DNA of 64,000 nt from positions 62,001 through 126,000 of the forward strand of contig CAWJRN010000014.1 in assembly GCA_963845265.1 (NCBI GenBank), in the 5' to 3' direction. The position numbers and the translations under genes are program-made. Under the pieces are notes generated by a model. It was not told where the DNA came from. It saw nothing but the letters and a program-made list of their open reading frames with translations, and ran no database searches. Of this stretch, positions 56,486 to 64,000 are shown in pieces (positions within the stretch are counted from its first letter, which is position 1; each line of letters opens with the position of its first letter). Source of the stretch: DYRB01 sp963845265 (GTDB taxonomy: Bacteria; Pseudomonadota; Gammaproteobacteria; Chromatiales; Chromatiaceae).

Positions 56486-57001
56486 TCACCGCGGCGCCGG
56501 GACCAGGCAGCGCACCCGGGTGCCGCCGTCAGGACCGGGCTCGACGGTGATCTGTCCGGCGATGATCCCCGCCCGGTAATGCATGATGTGCATGCCGAGT
56601 CCGCCCGAACGGCCGCGGGCCTCGCGCATGCCGGTGCCGTCGTCTGTGATCGTCAGGATCAGCCCCCGGTCGTCGCTGTCGAGACGGATCAGGATGGACC
56701 GCGGTTTGCCGTGTCGGAGTGCGTTGTGCACTGCCTCCTGCGCGATCCGATAGAGGTGTTTGGCGGCGACATCGTCCTGGACCTTGATGGACGGTGCCCC
56801 CGCGAACCGGCAGTCGATGTACGAGGTGGTGCGCACGCACTCGGCGAGTTCCGCCAGGGCCTCCCCGATGCTGCCTGCCTCGCTGCAGACTTCCAGGTCC
56901 GGCTCAGCGCCGATGAGGGCGGCAAATCCGGCACGCACTAGGGGGTGATCATCCACGATCAGGACCTGCCGTTTCGTCTCCGCCGACCGATCCTCGCCCA
57001 T
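56486..57001 (-). pseudogene. Chimera of a LuxR-type receiver start and a NarX/DegS-type kinase ATPase end
   Basis: From ATG 57001, residues 9-50 are the start of a receiver domain (VLIVDDHPLVRAGFAALIGA) that stops before the phosphoacceptor Asp. The frame then continues as the C-terminal part of a histidine kinase: LYRIAQEAVHNALRHGKPRS (N box), LTITDDGTGMREARGRSGGL and GLGMHIMHYRAGIIAG. No His box or HTH is present. The order is inverted from a usual kinase-then-regulator operon, as if a duplicated or excised segment was joined. It is probably not functional as a signalling protein. Confidence 0.65.
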
Positions 57002-57305
57002 GAAACCTCTGTCCAACAATCCGTCGCCCGCTTGCACCTGTCCGTCGCAGTGTCCCACTGCTGACCCATCCTGGCCAGCGTTCGGCAGCGCCGCATATCG
57101 GTAATCCCCCTATGGATCTGTCGGGTACGGCTTGTCAAGATTGGGCCGACGGATCACGCGGGGTCCACACTCCGCCCGCGAGGGACGCCAGGGACGGCCC
57201 ACGGATGGCAAGGCGCTATCGGCCCGAACGGCTAGCCCCATCAACCTGACGTTGGCTCCGACGAAGCGACAGCATACCCAATCAGCAGTTGAGAGGTTTT
57301 ACACC

Positions 57306-57869
57306 ATGGTGGCAAGGAGAACCACGCGTTCGAACACGAGCCTTCGGGCGGTCCAGAGGCTGAACGACGCGACGGCAGACCCGACCGAGGGGGTTTCCGT
57401 AAACGACGACATGGACCCCGCGGCTGTCTCGGCGGGCAGAGGCATCGATCGCCAGAGCCAGATCGCGGAGCTTGCCTACCGCCTAGCCGAGCAACGGGGC
57501 TTTACGCAGGGGCGCGAACTGGAGGACTGGCTCCAGGCAGAACAGGAGCTTGGGGGCCAGCACCCTCCGGGCAATTGGCCCCAACGGGTGCGCAGGGAAG
57601 GCGCCGAGGAGAACCCCGCAATGTTCATGCATAGCGCTGATATTCCTCAGGAAGACCGCCTCGACCTAAGCTTTCAGGGTAGCCTGGTCGTTACCCTGGC
57701 CTTGAACATCATCGAGATTGGCGGGACCTTACCCCCTCATTTGTCGCACTCTAACCGAAACTGGTCTGAGGCTGCCTACGTAAAACAGGATCTTCTTGCC
57801 CGTTTTTCCCCTGGGGCAAGCACAGCAAACGTGACGCTTTCCTCACCGTTGTCGAGGGGACGTCACTGA
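57306..57869 (+). CDS. DUF2934 domain-containing protein
   Basis: A 187-residue protein from ATG 57306. The DUF2934 segment is IAELAYRLAEQRGFTQGREL followed by EDWLQAEQEL (about residues 55-90). The N-terminus is basic (ARRTTRSNTSLRAVQRL); the C-terminal 90 residues have no recognisable motif and may be poorly conserved. DUF2934 proteins are small stress-related proteins of unknown action. The 247 bases upstream hold no other gene. Confidence 0.65.
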   Translation: MVARRTTRSNTSLRAVQRLNDATADPTEGVSVNDDMDPAAVSAGRGIDRQSQIAELAYRLAEQRGFTQGRELEDWLQAEQELGGQHPPGNWPQRVRREGAEENPAMFMHSADIPQEDRLDLSFQGSLVVTLALNIIEIGGTLPPHLSHSNRNWSEAAYVKQDLLARFSPGASTANVTLSSPLSRGRH

Positions 57870-57891
57870 GTGTAGGCGGCGGGTGCACCTC

Positions 57892-58476
57892 TTATGGGGT
57901 TTTCTCGTTCTCGCCGTATTGCCGGCGCAGTCGATCAAGCCCCTGCCGATAGGCTTCGGCATCACCGAAATCGAAGAAGCGCGGGTAACGCGCATGCGCG
58001 CCCTTGAGACGCCGTGCATGCTTGATCGGGCACCAGTACTGCTCGGTGCGCGCGGCCACTTCGCGCGTGTAGGCGGCGACGCCATTGGCGTAGGAACAAT
58101 AGAGGCAGTTGAACTTTTCGATGAGGTTCAGGTAGGGAAGGCCCTCGCGATCGAAGACGAGGTAGTCGGCACGGCAGACCTTGGGAATGCGATAGATCGG
58201 GAAGCAGATGGACTGATAGAGGGTGACGAACAGATCCATCAGCAGGAAGGGAATCCAGCCCATATAGATCAGCGGCGCGGTCAGCAACACCGGCAGCCGT
58301 GATTCGCGCAGGAAACGGATCAGGCCGATCTTGGATCGGCGCTGCTGGCGCAGGAACTCGTCGGCGAGTTCCTGCCGCTTATGCTCGAATTCGTCGCGGC
58401 GGCGGCAGTATTCCTCCTCGATCTCCTCTTGCAAAACTTGCAGGCGGGCGAGCAGTTCGTCGAGGTTGGGTCTCAT
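57892..58476 (-). CDS. Conserved hypothetical membrane protein
   Basis: A 194-residue protein: an N-terminal coiled coil (LARLQVLQEEIEEEYCRRRD), one or two hydrophobic segments (LPVLLTAPLIYMGWIPFLLM, DLFVTLYQSICFPIYRI), and a Cys-bearing C-terminal domain with FNCLYCSYANGVAAYTREVA and EQYWCPIKHARR, perhaps a metal site. A similar unnamed family is widespread in proteobacteria. No function is assigned. Confidence 0.75.
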   Translation of the reverse strand: MRPNLDELLARLQVLQEEIEEEYCRRRDEFEHKRQELADEFLRQQRRSKIGLIRFLRESRLPVLLTAPLIYMGWIPFLLMDLFVTLYQSICFPIYRIPKVCRADYLVFDREGLPYLNLIEKFNCLYCSYANGVAAYTREVAARTEQYWCPIKHARRLKGAHARYPRFFDFGDAEAYRQGLDRLRRQYGENEKTP

Positions 58477-58548
58477 GGCCGTTATCCGGTGGTTGGCTGG
58501 CGCGCCAGGATACGCCGCTTTCGGACCATGGTTCAGCCGGGAAAACGC

Positions 58549-59030
58549 TCACTGGCTTTCCAGATAGCGCCGCTCTGACCAGATGCGGATCATAGGGGGT
58601 CCGGCCCTTAAAGCGAACGACGACCCAGAAGTCGTGCTTGTTGCAGAAGCTGGTGGCGTAGAGCTTGCCGGCGAACCCGGCGGGTAGCTCGTAGGCGGAT
58701 TCTGGCCTGTCGGTCGGGTAGAAGGTGGTCGCCCCTAGCACCTCGCCGGCGCCGCTGACCAGGGTGTGGCGCACGATGTAGTGCTCCTCGTTCATGCTGT
58801 GCTTGGTCTTCATGGTCAGCTTGCCGTCGGCGACGCTGACTTCGGGGGCATGGCTGTCGACCTTGGTCTTCCAAACCCCGGGGGCCTCGGCGGTGTGCAG
58901 CACGCTGGTCGGCAGGCCGCCCAGGGTGGCGGCGGGTGCCTCGCCTTCGGCCTGGAACGGCGCGGGCGACGGTCATGCCGGAGGCAACCACCAAGGTGGT
59001 GCGGATGAATGCTCTGCGTGTGGTCCTGGG
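58549..59030 (-). pseudogene. Superoxide reductase-like (SORL) Tat-exported protein, two frameshifts
   Basis: A Tat signal (TTRRAFIRTTLVVASGMTVA) ends near 58965, where one extra base shifts the frame. The continuation is PTSVLHTAEAPGVWKTKVDS, EEHYIVRHTLVSGAGEVLGA and LYATSFCNKHDFW, the Cys/His iron site of desulfoferrodoxin-type proteins. A second slip in a C run near 58600 would give the ending IRIWSERRYLESQ with stop 58549, just before the next gene. The start codon is unclear. It may reduce superoxide or be a thiosulfate-linked relative. Confidence 0.65.
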
Positions 59031-59214
59031 GCTGTCCTTTTGGGGAGAAGTGGTCAGTTGTCCGTTGTCATTGACCGTTGGCGCTGCGAGAAAAAGTTCC
59101 GTCGGGAAAGGGAAAGTAGACGGGCAATCGGTGCAACGGACGGGTTAGTGTAGGAAAGGCCCTGGTTGAAGTCCTAAACATAGTGCGCGGCCTTGCGAGC
59201 TACCACGGGAGTTC

Positions 59215-61025
59215 TCATGGTTTTTGGCCTGGCTCCCCGCCGTTGTCGATCAGGGCCAGCAGGGTCCAACCAGGCCCGGGCTCCAGGGGCGTTTCGGCGG
59301 TGAAGACCTCCAGACGCCCCTTTGGGTCGACGGCGAATAGCGGCGTGGCGCGCTCACCGTGCATGGCGCGGAAGTCGGGCAGGGTGAACTCCTCCGACAA
59401 ACCGGTACGCCGGACTTCGGCGCCACGATAGAGCCGTCCCGCCAGGTCCACATAACCCACATCGTCGCCGAAGGCCGTGCGTCCGGCCCGGGCGCTCTCG
59501 CGACGACCGGTGTAGGGCGGTCGGGCCGCCCTTGCGCAGGGCGAAGACCGCCTTGGTGCCGAACTCATCGGCGTAGCGGCTGCACGCCAGGGCGTTGAGG
59601 TGGGCGTCGGCGCTCAGCGCCAGCACTCGGCCCAGTCCGCTGGTGTCCAGGAAAAGCTCCGCGTGCTCCGACAGGGGGTTGCCGTAGTAGGCCCGCATCC
59701 CGGCCATGCGCGCCCGGCGCACGTTGTCCCACTGGGTGTCGCACAGCAGCACCGGGATCTCCTCCCGGCTCAGGGCCACGGCCAGGGCCCGTGCGACGGG
59801 GTTGGCGCCGATCATCAGAAAGCCCTTGGGCTCGGGCTCGGCCGCGTTCAGGGCCCGCGCCAGGGGCCCGGCGGTCAGGCTCTGCAGGACCACGGTGCCG
59901 ATGATGACGGCAAAGGCCAGCGGGACCAGCAGCTCGGCCTGTGCGAAGCCCGCGCTGTTCCAGCTGCAGGGCGAAGAGTGCGGTGACCGCCGCGGCGACG
60001 ATGCCCCTGGGGGCGATCCAGGAGAGCAGGGCCCGCTCCCCCCACTGCAGGGTCGAACCCCAGGTGCAGTAGAGCACCTGCAGGGGGCGGGCAAGGAACT
60101 GGATGGCCAGAAAAACGCCCACCACGCCCCAGCCGAGGGTCTGGAGCCCGGCGAAGTCCAGGCGTGCGGCGAGCAGGATGAACAGGACCGTCACCAGCAA
60201 TAGGGACAGACTCTCCTTGAACTCCAGGATCTCCTCGATCGGCACCCCTTTGCGGTTGCCCAGGTAGATACCCATGACCGTCACCGCAAGCAGGCCGGAC
60301 TCCTCGGCCAAGGTGTCTGCCAGGGCGAAGGCGCAGAACACTGCCGCCAGTGTGATCGGGTTATAGAGGTAGACCGGCAGCCAGTCTCGCCGCAGGGCCT
60401 CGCCCAGCAGGTAGCCTGCCGCGAGCCCCACTACTGCGCCTGCCGCGATGGTCTCGAGAAAGATGGGGAGGGTGGCGCTCAGTGCATGGCCGCTTCCCGC
60501 AGAGACAATGAACTCCAGCACCAAGACCGCCAGTAGGGCGCCGATGGGATCGACCACGATCCCCTCCCAGCGGAGAATGCCGGCCACCCGGGCGGAGGGT
60601 CGCACGGTGCGCAACATGGGCATGATGACCGTGGGGCCTGTGACCACCATGATGGCGCCGAACAGCGTAGCCAACTGCCAGTCCAGTCCGGCGATCAGCC
60701 GCGCCGCTAGTGTCGCGACCATCCAGGTCACCAGCACCCCGCTGGTGACGAAGCGCCGCACCACCCCTTCCAGTCCGCGGATCTCCTTGAAACGCAAGGT
60801 CAGGCTGCCCTCGAACAGGATCACCGCCACAGAGAGGGACACGAATGGGAAGAGCAACGGACCCATGAGGGCGTCCGGATCCAGCCAACCCGTCGCCGGG
60901 CCGATCAAGATGCCGATGAGCAACAGGAACAGGATCGCCGGCAGCCGCATCCGCCAGGCGAGCCATTGGCAGGCGGCGCCGAGCAGGGCGATGGCCGCAA
61001 TCCCGAGGATGGTGTGGTGATTCAA
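59215..61025 (-). pseudogene. Cation/proton antiporter (CPA1/NhaP type) with C-terminal TrkA-N domain, two frameshifts
   Basis: The start is TTG 61025 with TAGGAG upstream. Twelve or so membrane helices follow, with LPAILFLLLIGILIGPATGW, VILFEGSLTLRFKEI, MVVTGPTVIMPMLRTVRPSA and GIVVDPIGALLAVLVLEFIV (the ND-type Asp). One inserted base near 59955 shifts the frame to FAQAELLVPLAFAVIIGTVV and the TrkA-N part GFLMIGANPVARALAVALSR. Another near 59515 leads to the C-terminal DDVGYVDLAGRLYRGAEVRR and the stop at 59215. Role: Na+ or K+/H+ exchange under NAD(H) control. Confidence 0.8.
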
Positions 61026-61208
61026 AGAGAACTCCTAAGGCCATGCGCCCAACTTGTCCGTACTTCACTGTCAAATTTGCGCTTGAGTGTTGGGGCCCAA
61101 GGGTTGGAAGCGGTGCGTGCGAATGGAGACTGCCGGTAGGTGTACCCCCTCGGTGCGACGGCGCGTCTTCCAGAACAGTCGCTGGAAGACGCAGCCTCGG
61201 AGTACGCC

Positions 61209-62766
61209 TCAGCCTTCAGTAGAGGTCTCGATTCGCTTATTGCCGCAGGGGATATAGCCGCTGGTGTTGCAGGGTGCGCGCTTGAGCCCTGCCTTGAGCC
61301 CTTCGCATAGGGTGCGCAGCACCTTGACGCGTGCGAACTGCTTGTCGTCGCCCTCAACCAGGGTCCAGGCGGCGGACTCGGTGCTGGTGCGGGCCACCAT
61401 CTCGTTGATCGCGACCTTGTACTGGGGCCACTTTTCGCGATTGCGCCAGTCTTCATCGGTGATCTTGTATTGCTTATAGGGCACGTTCGCGCGCTCCTCG
61501 AAGCGTCTCAATTGTTCCTCCTGACTGACCTGGAGCCAGAACTTGAGCAGGATCACACCGCTTTCTACCAGTTGCTCCTCAAACTGGTTGATCTCTGAAT
61601 AGGCCCGTTGCCACTCGTCGTCCTTGGCGAAGCCCTCGACCCGTTCCACCAGAACCCGCCCGTACCAGGACCTGTCGTAAAAACACAGGCGGCCCGCCCG
61701 GGGGATGTGGCGCCAGAACCGCCACAAGTAGTGGTGGGCCTTCTCCTCGTCCGTGGGGGCGGCTACCGAAATACTGCGGTAGAGGCGGGCGTCGATGGCG
61801 CTGGTGATGCGACGGATGGCGCCGCCCTTGCCGCCCGCATCCGACACCCTCGAAAACCAACACCGTGGTGCGTTTCTGCTTGTAGGCCTGCCAGGCCAGA
61901 TCGTTGATCTCCTGTTGCAGGTGTGCCAGTTCGGTGCGGTAGGCGTCGCGCTCCAGGGTCTGGGTCAGGTCCAGTTGATCGAGCAGGGTGATCTGGGCGC
62001 TGGGCACATCCGGGAGTTCTATGTTGCCCAGGGTGGAGGGCGGCTCGACAGGGACCGCCTCGTTCAGGCGCGAGCGGATGGCCTGGAGTAAGGTCTTGCC
62101 GATGGTCAGGTCGCGATAGCGGCGATCCTGGGCCTCGACCAGATACCAGGGGGAGATGCCGCGGTCGGTGTGGCGGATGACCCTTTCTGCGACGGACTCG
62201 AAGGAGCTGTAGTGCTCAGAAAATTTCGACTTGTCCGGCATCATTTTCCAGCGGCTGCGATCATCCCGGGACAGCTCCTTGAGGCGGTGCTTCTGGTCCT
62301 TCTCCGACAGGTGGCACCAAAACTTGACGATCAGGGCGCCGTCGTGGATCAGCATGCGCTCGAAGTCCACGATGCGATTCAGCTCCGCGTCCATCTCCGC
62401 ATCGTTGCAGATACCCTTAAAACGGTGCTCGATGGGGGCCAGGTACCAGCCGCCGAACAGGATGCTGATGGACCCGCGCGGGGCGAGGGTGCGCCAGAAG
62501 CGCCAGTAGCGTGGGCGTTCGCGTTCTTCGTCGCTTTCGTCCCAGAAGGCAAAGGTCTGGACGCCGCGGGTATCCAGCCATTCGTTGAGGCGATTGACGA
62601 CCTCACCCTTGCCCGCCGCCTCCACGCCGGAGACGATGACGACCACGGAGGTCTTCGACTCGGCCAGATCCCGTTGGACCTCCAGCAATTGGGTGCGCAG
62701 TTCCTCCTGCTGCTGCTTGAAGTCATCCTTGCTGACGCTGCGCCCGACTTTGGTTGCCTCAAACAT
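61209..62766 (-). pseudogene. pap: Polyphosphate:AMP phosphotransferase (two PPK2 domains), one frameshift
   Basis: ATG 62766. First PPK2 domain: VVVIVSGVEAAGKGEVVNRL, PRYWRFWRTLAPRGSISILF and LIVKFWCHLSEKDQKHRLKE. After LVFEGV an inserted base near 61850 shifts the frame to the second domain: SDAGGKGGAIRRITSAIDAR, HYLWRFWRHIPRAGRLCFYD, RSWYGRVLVERVEGF and LLKFWLQVSQEEQLRRFEER. The corrected length of about 519 residues fits PAP, which makes ADP from AMP and polyphosphate. The Walker A of the first domain has EAAGK, the second DAGGK. Confidence 0.85.
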
Positions 62767-62951
62767 GTTGGTGCCCCTAGCTCAGTGATTCTTGTTGTGA
62801 GGGCCTAGAGTAGCGTGGTTGAGGGTTACTGCCTATCCGGTTGTCTGTCCACCGATGGTCTTGGAGAATGCCGAGTTCTGAAGATGTGCTGGTTAACAAG
62901 GTCGAGATTGGTAGCAGCCGGGTATGCAGCCTTTGCTTTGCAGAGCCAGCG

Positions 62952-63488
62952 TTACCCCCGCGGCAAAGGCCCAGGCACCAATACCGCCCGGCACGCGGCG
63001 CAGCGGTAGCGTTGTCCCCTCAGGACGCGATGGTGGCGGGTGCTGGTGAGTTGGTGGGTGCGGCAACCACAGTGGTAGTCGAAGCGACGTAGGCGGCGGG
63101 CGGTCAGGTCGTCCACGGCGAAGCTGTGGCAGCGCCTGGGCTCCACGCCGAAATGGCGCATTATCGCCTGCCATTCCTCTCCGTGGGGCCGGATGCCCCG
63201 GCCGTGGATGGCGAAGGCGACTAGATGGGCGACCTCGTGGGGGATGGTCTGGGCCAGGAATGCCTCAGGCTCGCGGGTCAGCAGGGCCAGGTTGTAACGG
63301 ATCTGCCAGGTCTTCCCCTCGGCCATACGCAGCTGACCGGCCGACTTGCCACGCAGGTCGAAACGCACCTCGGGGGTTGGGATGGGCATGCCGAAACCCC
63401 GGCGGGACTGTTGCAGCAGGGCCGTCGTGCGGCGTTCCGCCTCCTGCTTCAGGTTGGGCAGGGGGGTCGTCTTGGGGTCTGAGTCCAT
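62952..63488 (-). CDS. SprT family zinc metalloprotease
   Basis: A 178-residue protein. The zinc motif is HEVAH (84-88) in QTIPHEVAHLVAFAIHGRG; the third ligand region is RPHGEEWQAIMRHFGVEP; a C-terminal zinc ribbon has YHCGCRTHQLT and YRCAACRAVL. ATG 63488. SprT-like proteins resemble the SPRTN protease fold; the bacterial role is poorly known. Confidence 0.88.
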   Translation of the reverse strand: MDSDPKTTPLPNLKQEAERRTTALLQQSRRGFGMPIPTPEVRFDLRGKSAGQLRMAEGKTWQIRYNLALLTREPEAFLAQTIPHEVAHLVAFAIHGRGIRPHGEEWQAIMRHFGVEPRRCHSFAVDDLTARRLRRFDYHCGCRTHQLTSTRHHRVLRGQRYRCAACRAVLVPGPLPRG

Positions 63489-63787
63489 GGTGGTCGGGCG
63501 ATCTGCGGCAGGGGGCTTGTCCAGGCTGCGAGGAGCAAACGGGTGAGGATTAGAACCGTGCATTGGTGGCCTTGTCCATTTTGTAGTCGCCAGCCCTAGG
63601 CTTGCAATTGCCAATGTGAGGGGGAGCGGTTACACTCCCGAAGCTCGCAACCCCCAGTCTGTTTTGGCTGCCTGGGCGGGTAGCAGCATTGGTCGCATAG
63701 CAGTCGATACTGTCTATGCGATCTGGTCCATCCCGTCGGAGATCGGCGCCAAGTGCGCTCCGCGGGCTGGCTAGGTTTGACCTAGAG

Positions 63788-63808
63788 CCCCGATCTCGGG
63801 GTTTTTTT
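63788..63808 (+). terminator. Hairpin with T-run before the rimP leader
   Basis: CCCCGATCTCGGGG followed by seven T (63802-63808). A 5-bp GC stem with a 4-base loop and a T-run is a standard intrinsic terminator form; it may end a short transcript starting in this gap or regulate rimP. Confidence 0.65.
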
Positions 63809-63867
63809 ATTCTTCGCCGCCGCCTTTGCGCCACTGGTGCCGGGTGTGCGACGGAAGATGAAGAGAC

Positions 63868-63890
63868 TGGGCCTTGGGCCCATTTTTTGT
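63868..63890 (+). promoter_or_regulatory. rimP leader-like hairpin and T-run
   Basis: TGGGCC-TTG-GGCCCA followed by TTTTTTG, then GTTTTTGGGTC, about 35 bases before the rimP ATG. Family knowledge: the gammaproteobacterial rimP leader RNA has just such a GC hairpin and U-run ahead of rimP-nusA and may act as an attenuator. The match is by form, not alignment. Confidence 0.55.
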
Positions 63891-63921
63891 TTTTGGGTCC
63901 GGCAATGGCCGGCAGAGGGCG

Positions 63922-64000
63922 ATGCAGCGCATAGACGACAAGTTGACGGCCCTGGTCCGTACCGCGGTGGAGCCCATGGGCTACGAGCTGGTGGGGGTCG
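63922..64000 (+). CDS. rimP: Ribosome maturation factor RimP, partial (start only)
   Basis: ATG 63922, preceded by GAGGG, encodes MQRIDDKLTALVRTAVEPMG and YELVGV, the RimP N-terminus, before the window ends. RimP helps 30S subunit assembly and usually heads a nusA-infB operon. Confidence 0.88.
   Translation, partial: MQRIDDKLTALVRTAVEPMGYELVGV

Larger units (their letters stand above)
63489..63921. other. Intergenic region upstream of rimP
   Basis: 433 bases with regulatory-looking hairpins but no gene. At 63694-63720 CGCATAGCAGT pairs with ACTG-T-CTATGCG (11-bp stem, one bulge). I looked for a tRNA, common before rimP in this group, and found no CCA end or acceptor stem. Confidence 0.5.

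Noticed and set aside
61022..61456. A minus-strand open frame overlapping the end of pap
   Set aside because: It is a shadow of the second PPK2 domain, with low-complexity Ser/Arg/Pro content.
63489..63921. tRNA gene upstream of rimP
   Set aside because: Expected from other gammaproteobacteria, but no acceptor stem, T-loop or CCA end could be found.

Overview
The window is GC-rich DNA, most likely from a purple sulfur bacterium (Chromatiaceae, Gammaproteobacteria). The inference rests on a complete H2-uptake (Hup) hydrogenase cluster with its HupUV/HupT/HupR sensor relay, an Alvin-type 2[4Fe-4S] ferredoxin beside coaD, many dispersed intergenic repeats, and gammaproteobacterial gene pairs. 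The genus cannot be fixed from the sequence alone.

Layout. 1-7.1 kb: a partial alpha-2-macroglobulin gene, a PA0069-type radical SAM gene and mtgA, then a worn stretch with gene remnants (Rpn nuclease, PfpI with an amber codon, a duplicated radical SAM tail) and five copies of a dispersed repeat. 7.15-22.9 kb: a type III-B CRISPR-Cas locus on the minus strand. It holds an 18-repeat array, a reverse transcriptase, Cas1, a CARF-HEPN-mCpol protein, a HEPN/MNT toxin-antitoxin with an extra nucleotidyltransferase, a SAVED-domain nuclease, cmr6-cmr1 and cas6. 23.2-27.2 kb: a plus-strand set including an LSDAT (SLOG) gene paired with a RyR-domain gene. 27.3-31.9 kb: fetAB, trmB, thiGS and a junction where 5' pieces of an acyl-CoA synthetase gene and of prfB face each other. 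32-46.1 kb: the hydrogenase cluster (hupUV, hupSL, a small ORF, hupCDFGHIJK, hupR, hupT). 46.4-64 kb: two M16 peptidases, a MITE-like element, rsmD, coaD, ferredoxin, ggt, a Tim44-like protein, hsp20, mscS, signalling and transporter remnants, a superoxide reductase-like gene, a cation/proton antiporter, pap, sprT and the start of rimP.

The most interesting region is the CRISPR locus. Besides Cas10, which carries a cyclase motif and should make cyclic oligoadenylates, it encodes a second predicted nucleotide-synthesising palm domain (mCpol) fused to a CARF sensor and a HEPN-like segment. It also encodes a SAVED nuclease of the kind that responds to cyclic nucleotides, and a HepT/MntA pair. 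This looks like a multi-signal abortive defence island built into a type III-B system with RT-assisted adaptation. No cas2 is visible.

A caution runs through the window. Many genes carry single-base frameshifts: about seven in hupL, four in hupS, three in the SAVED gene, two in cmr6, and one each in cmr1, cmr4, cmr5, mscS and pap. Conserved residues continue unharmed across the shifts, so uncorrected sequencing errors are at least as likely as true gene decay. These genes are listed as pseudogenes because they are not open as written.
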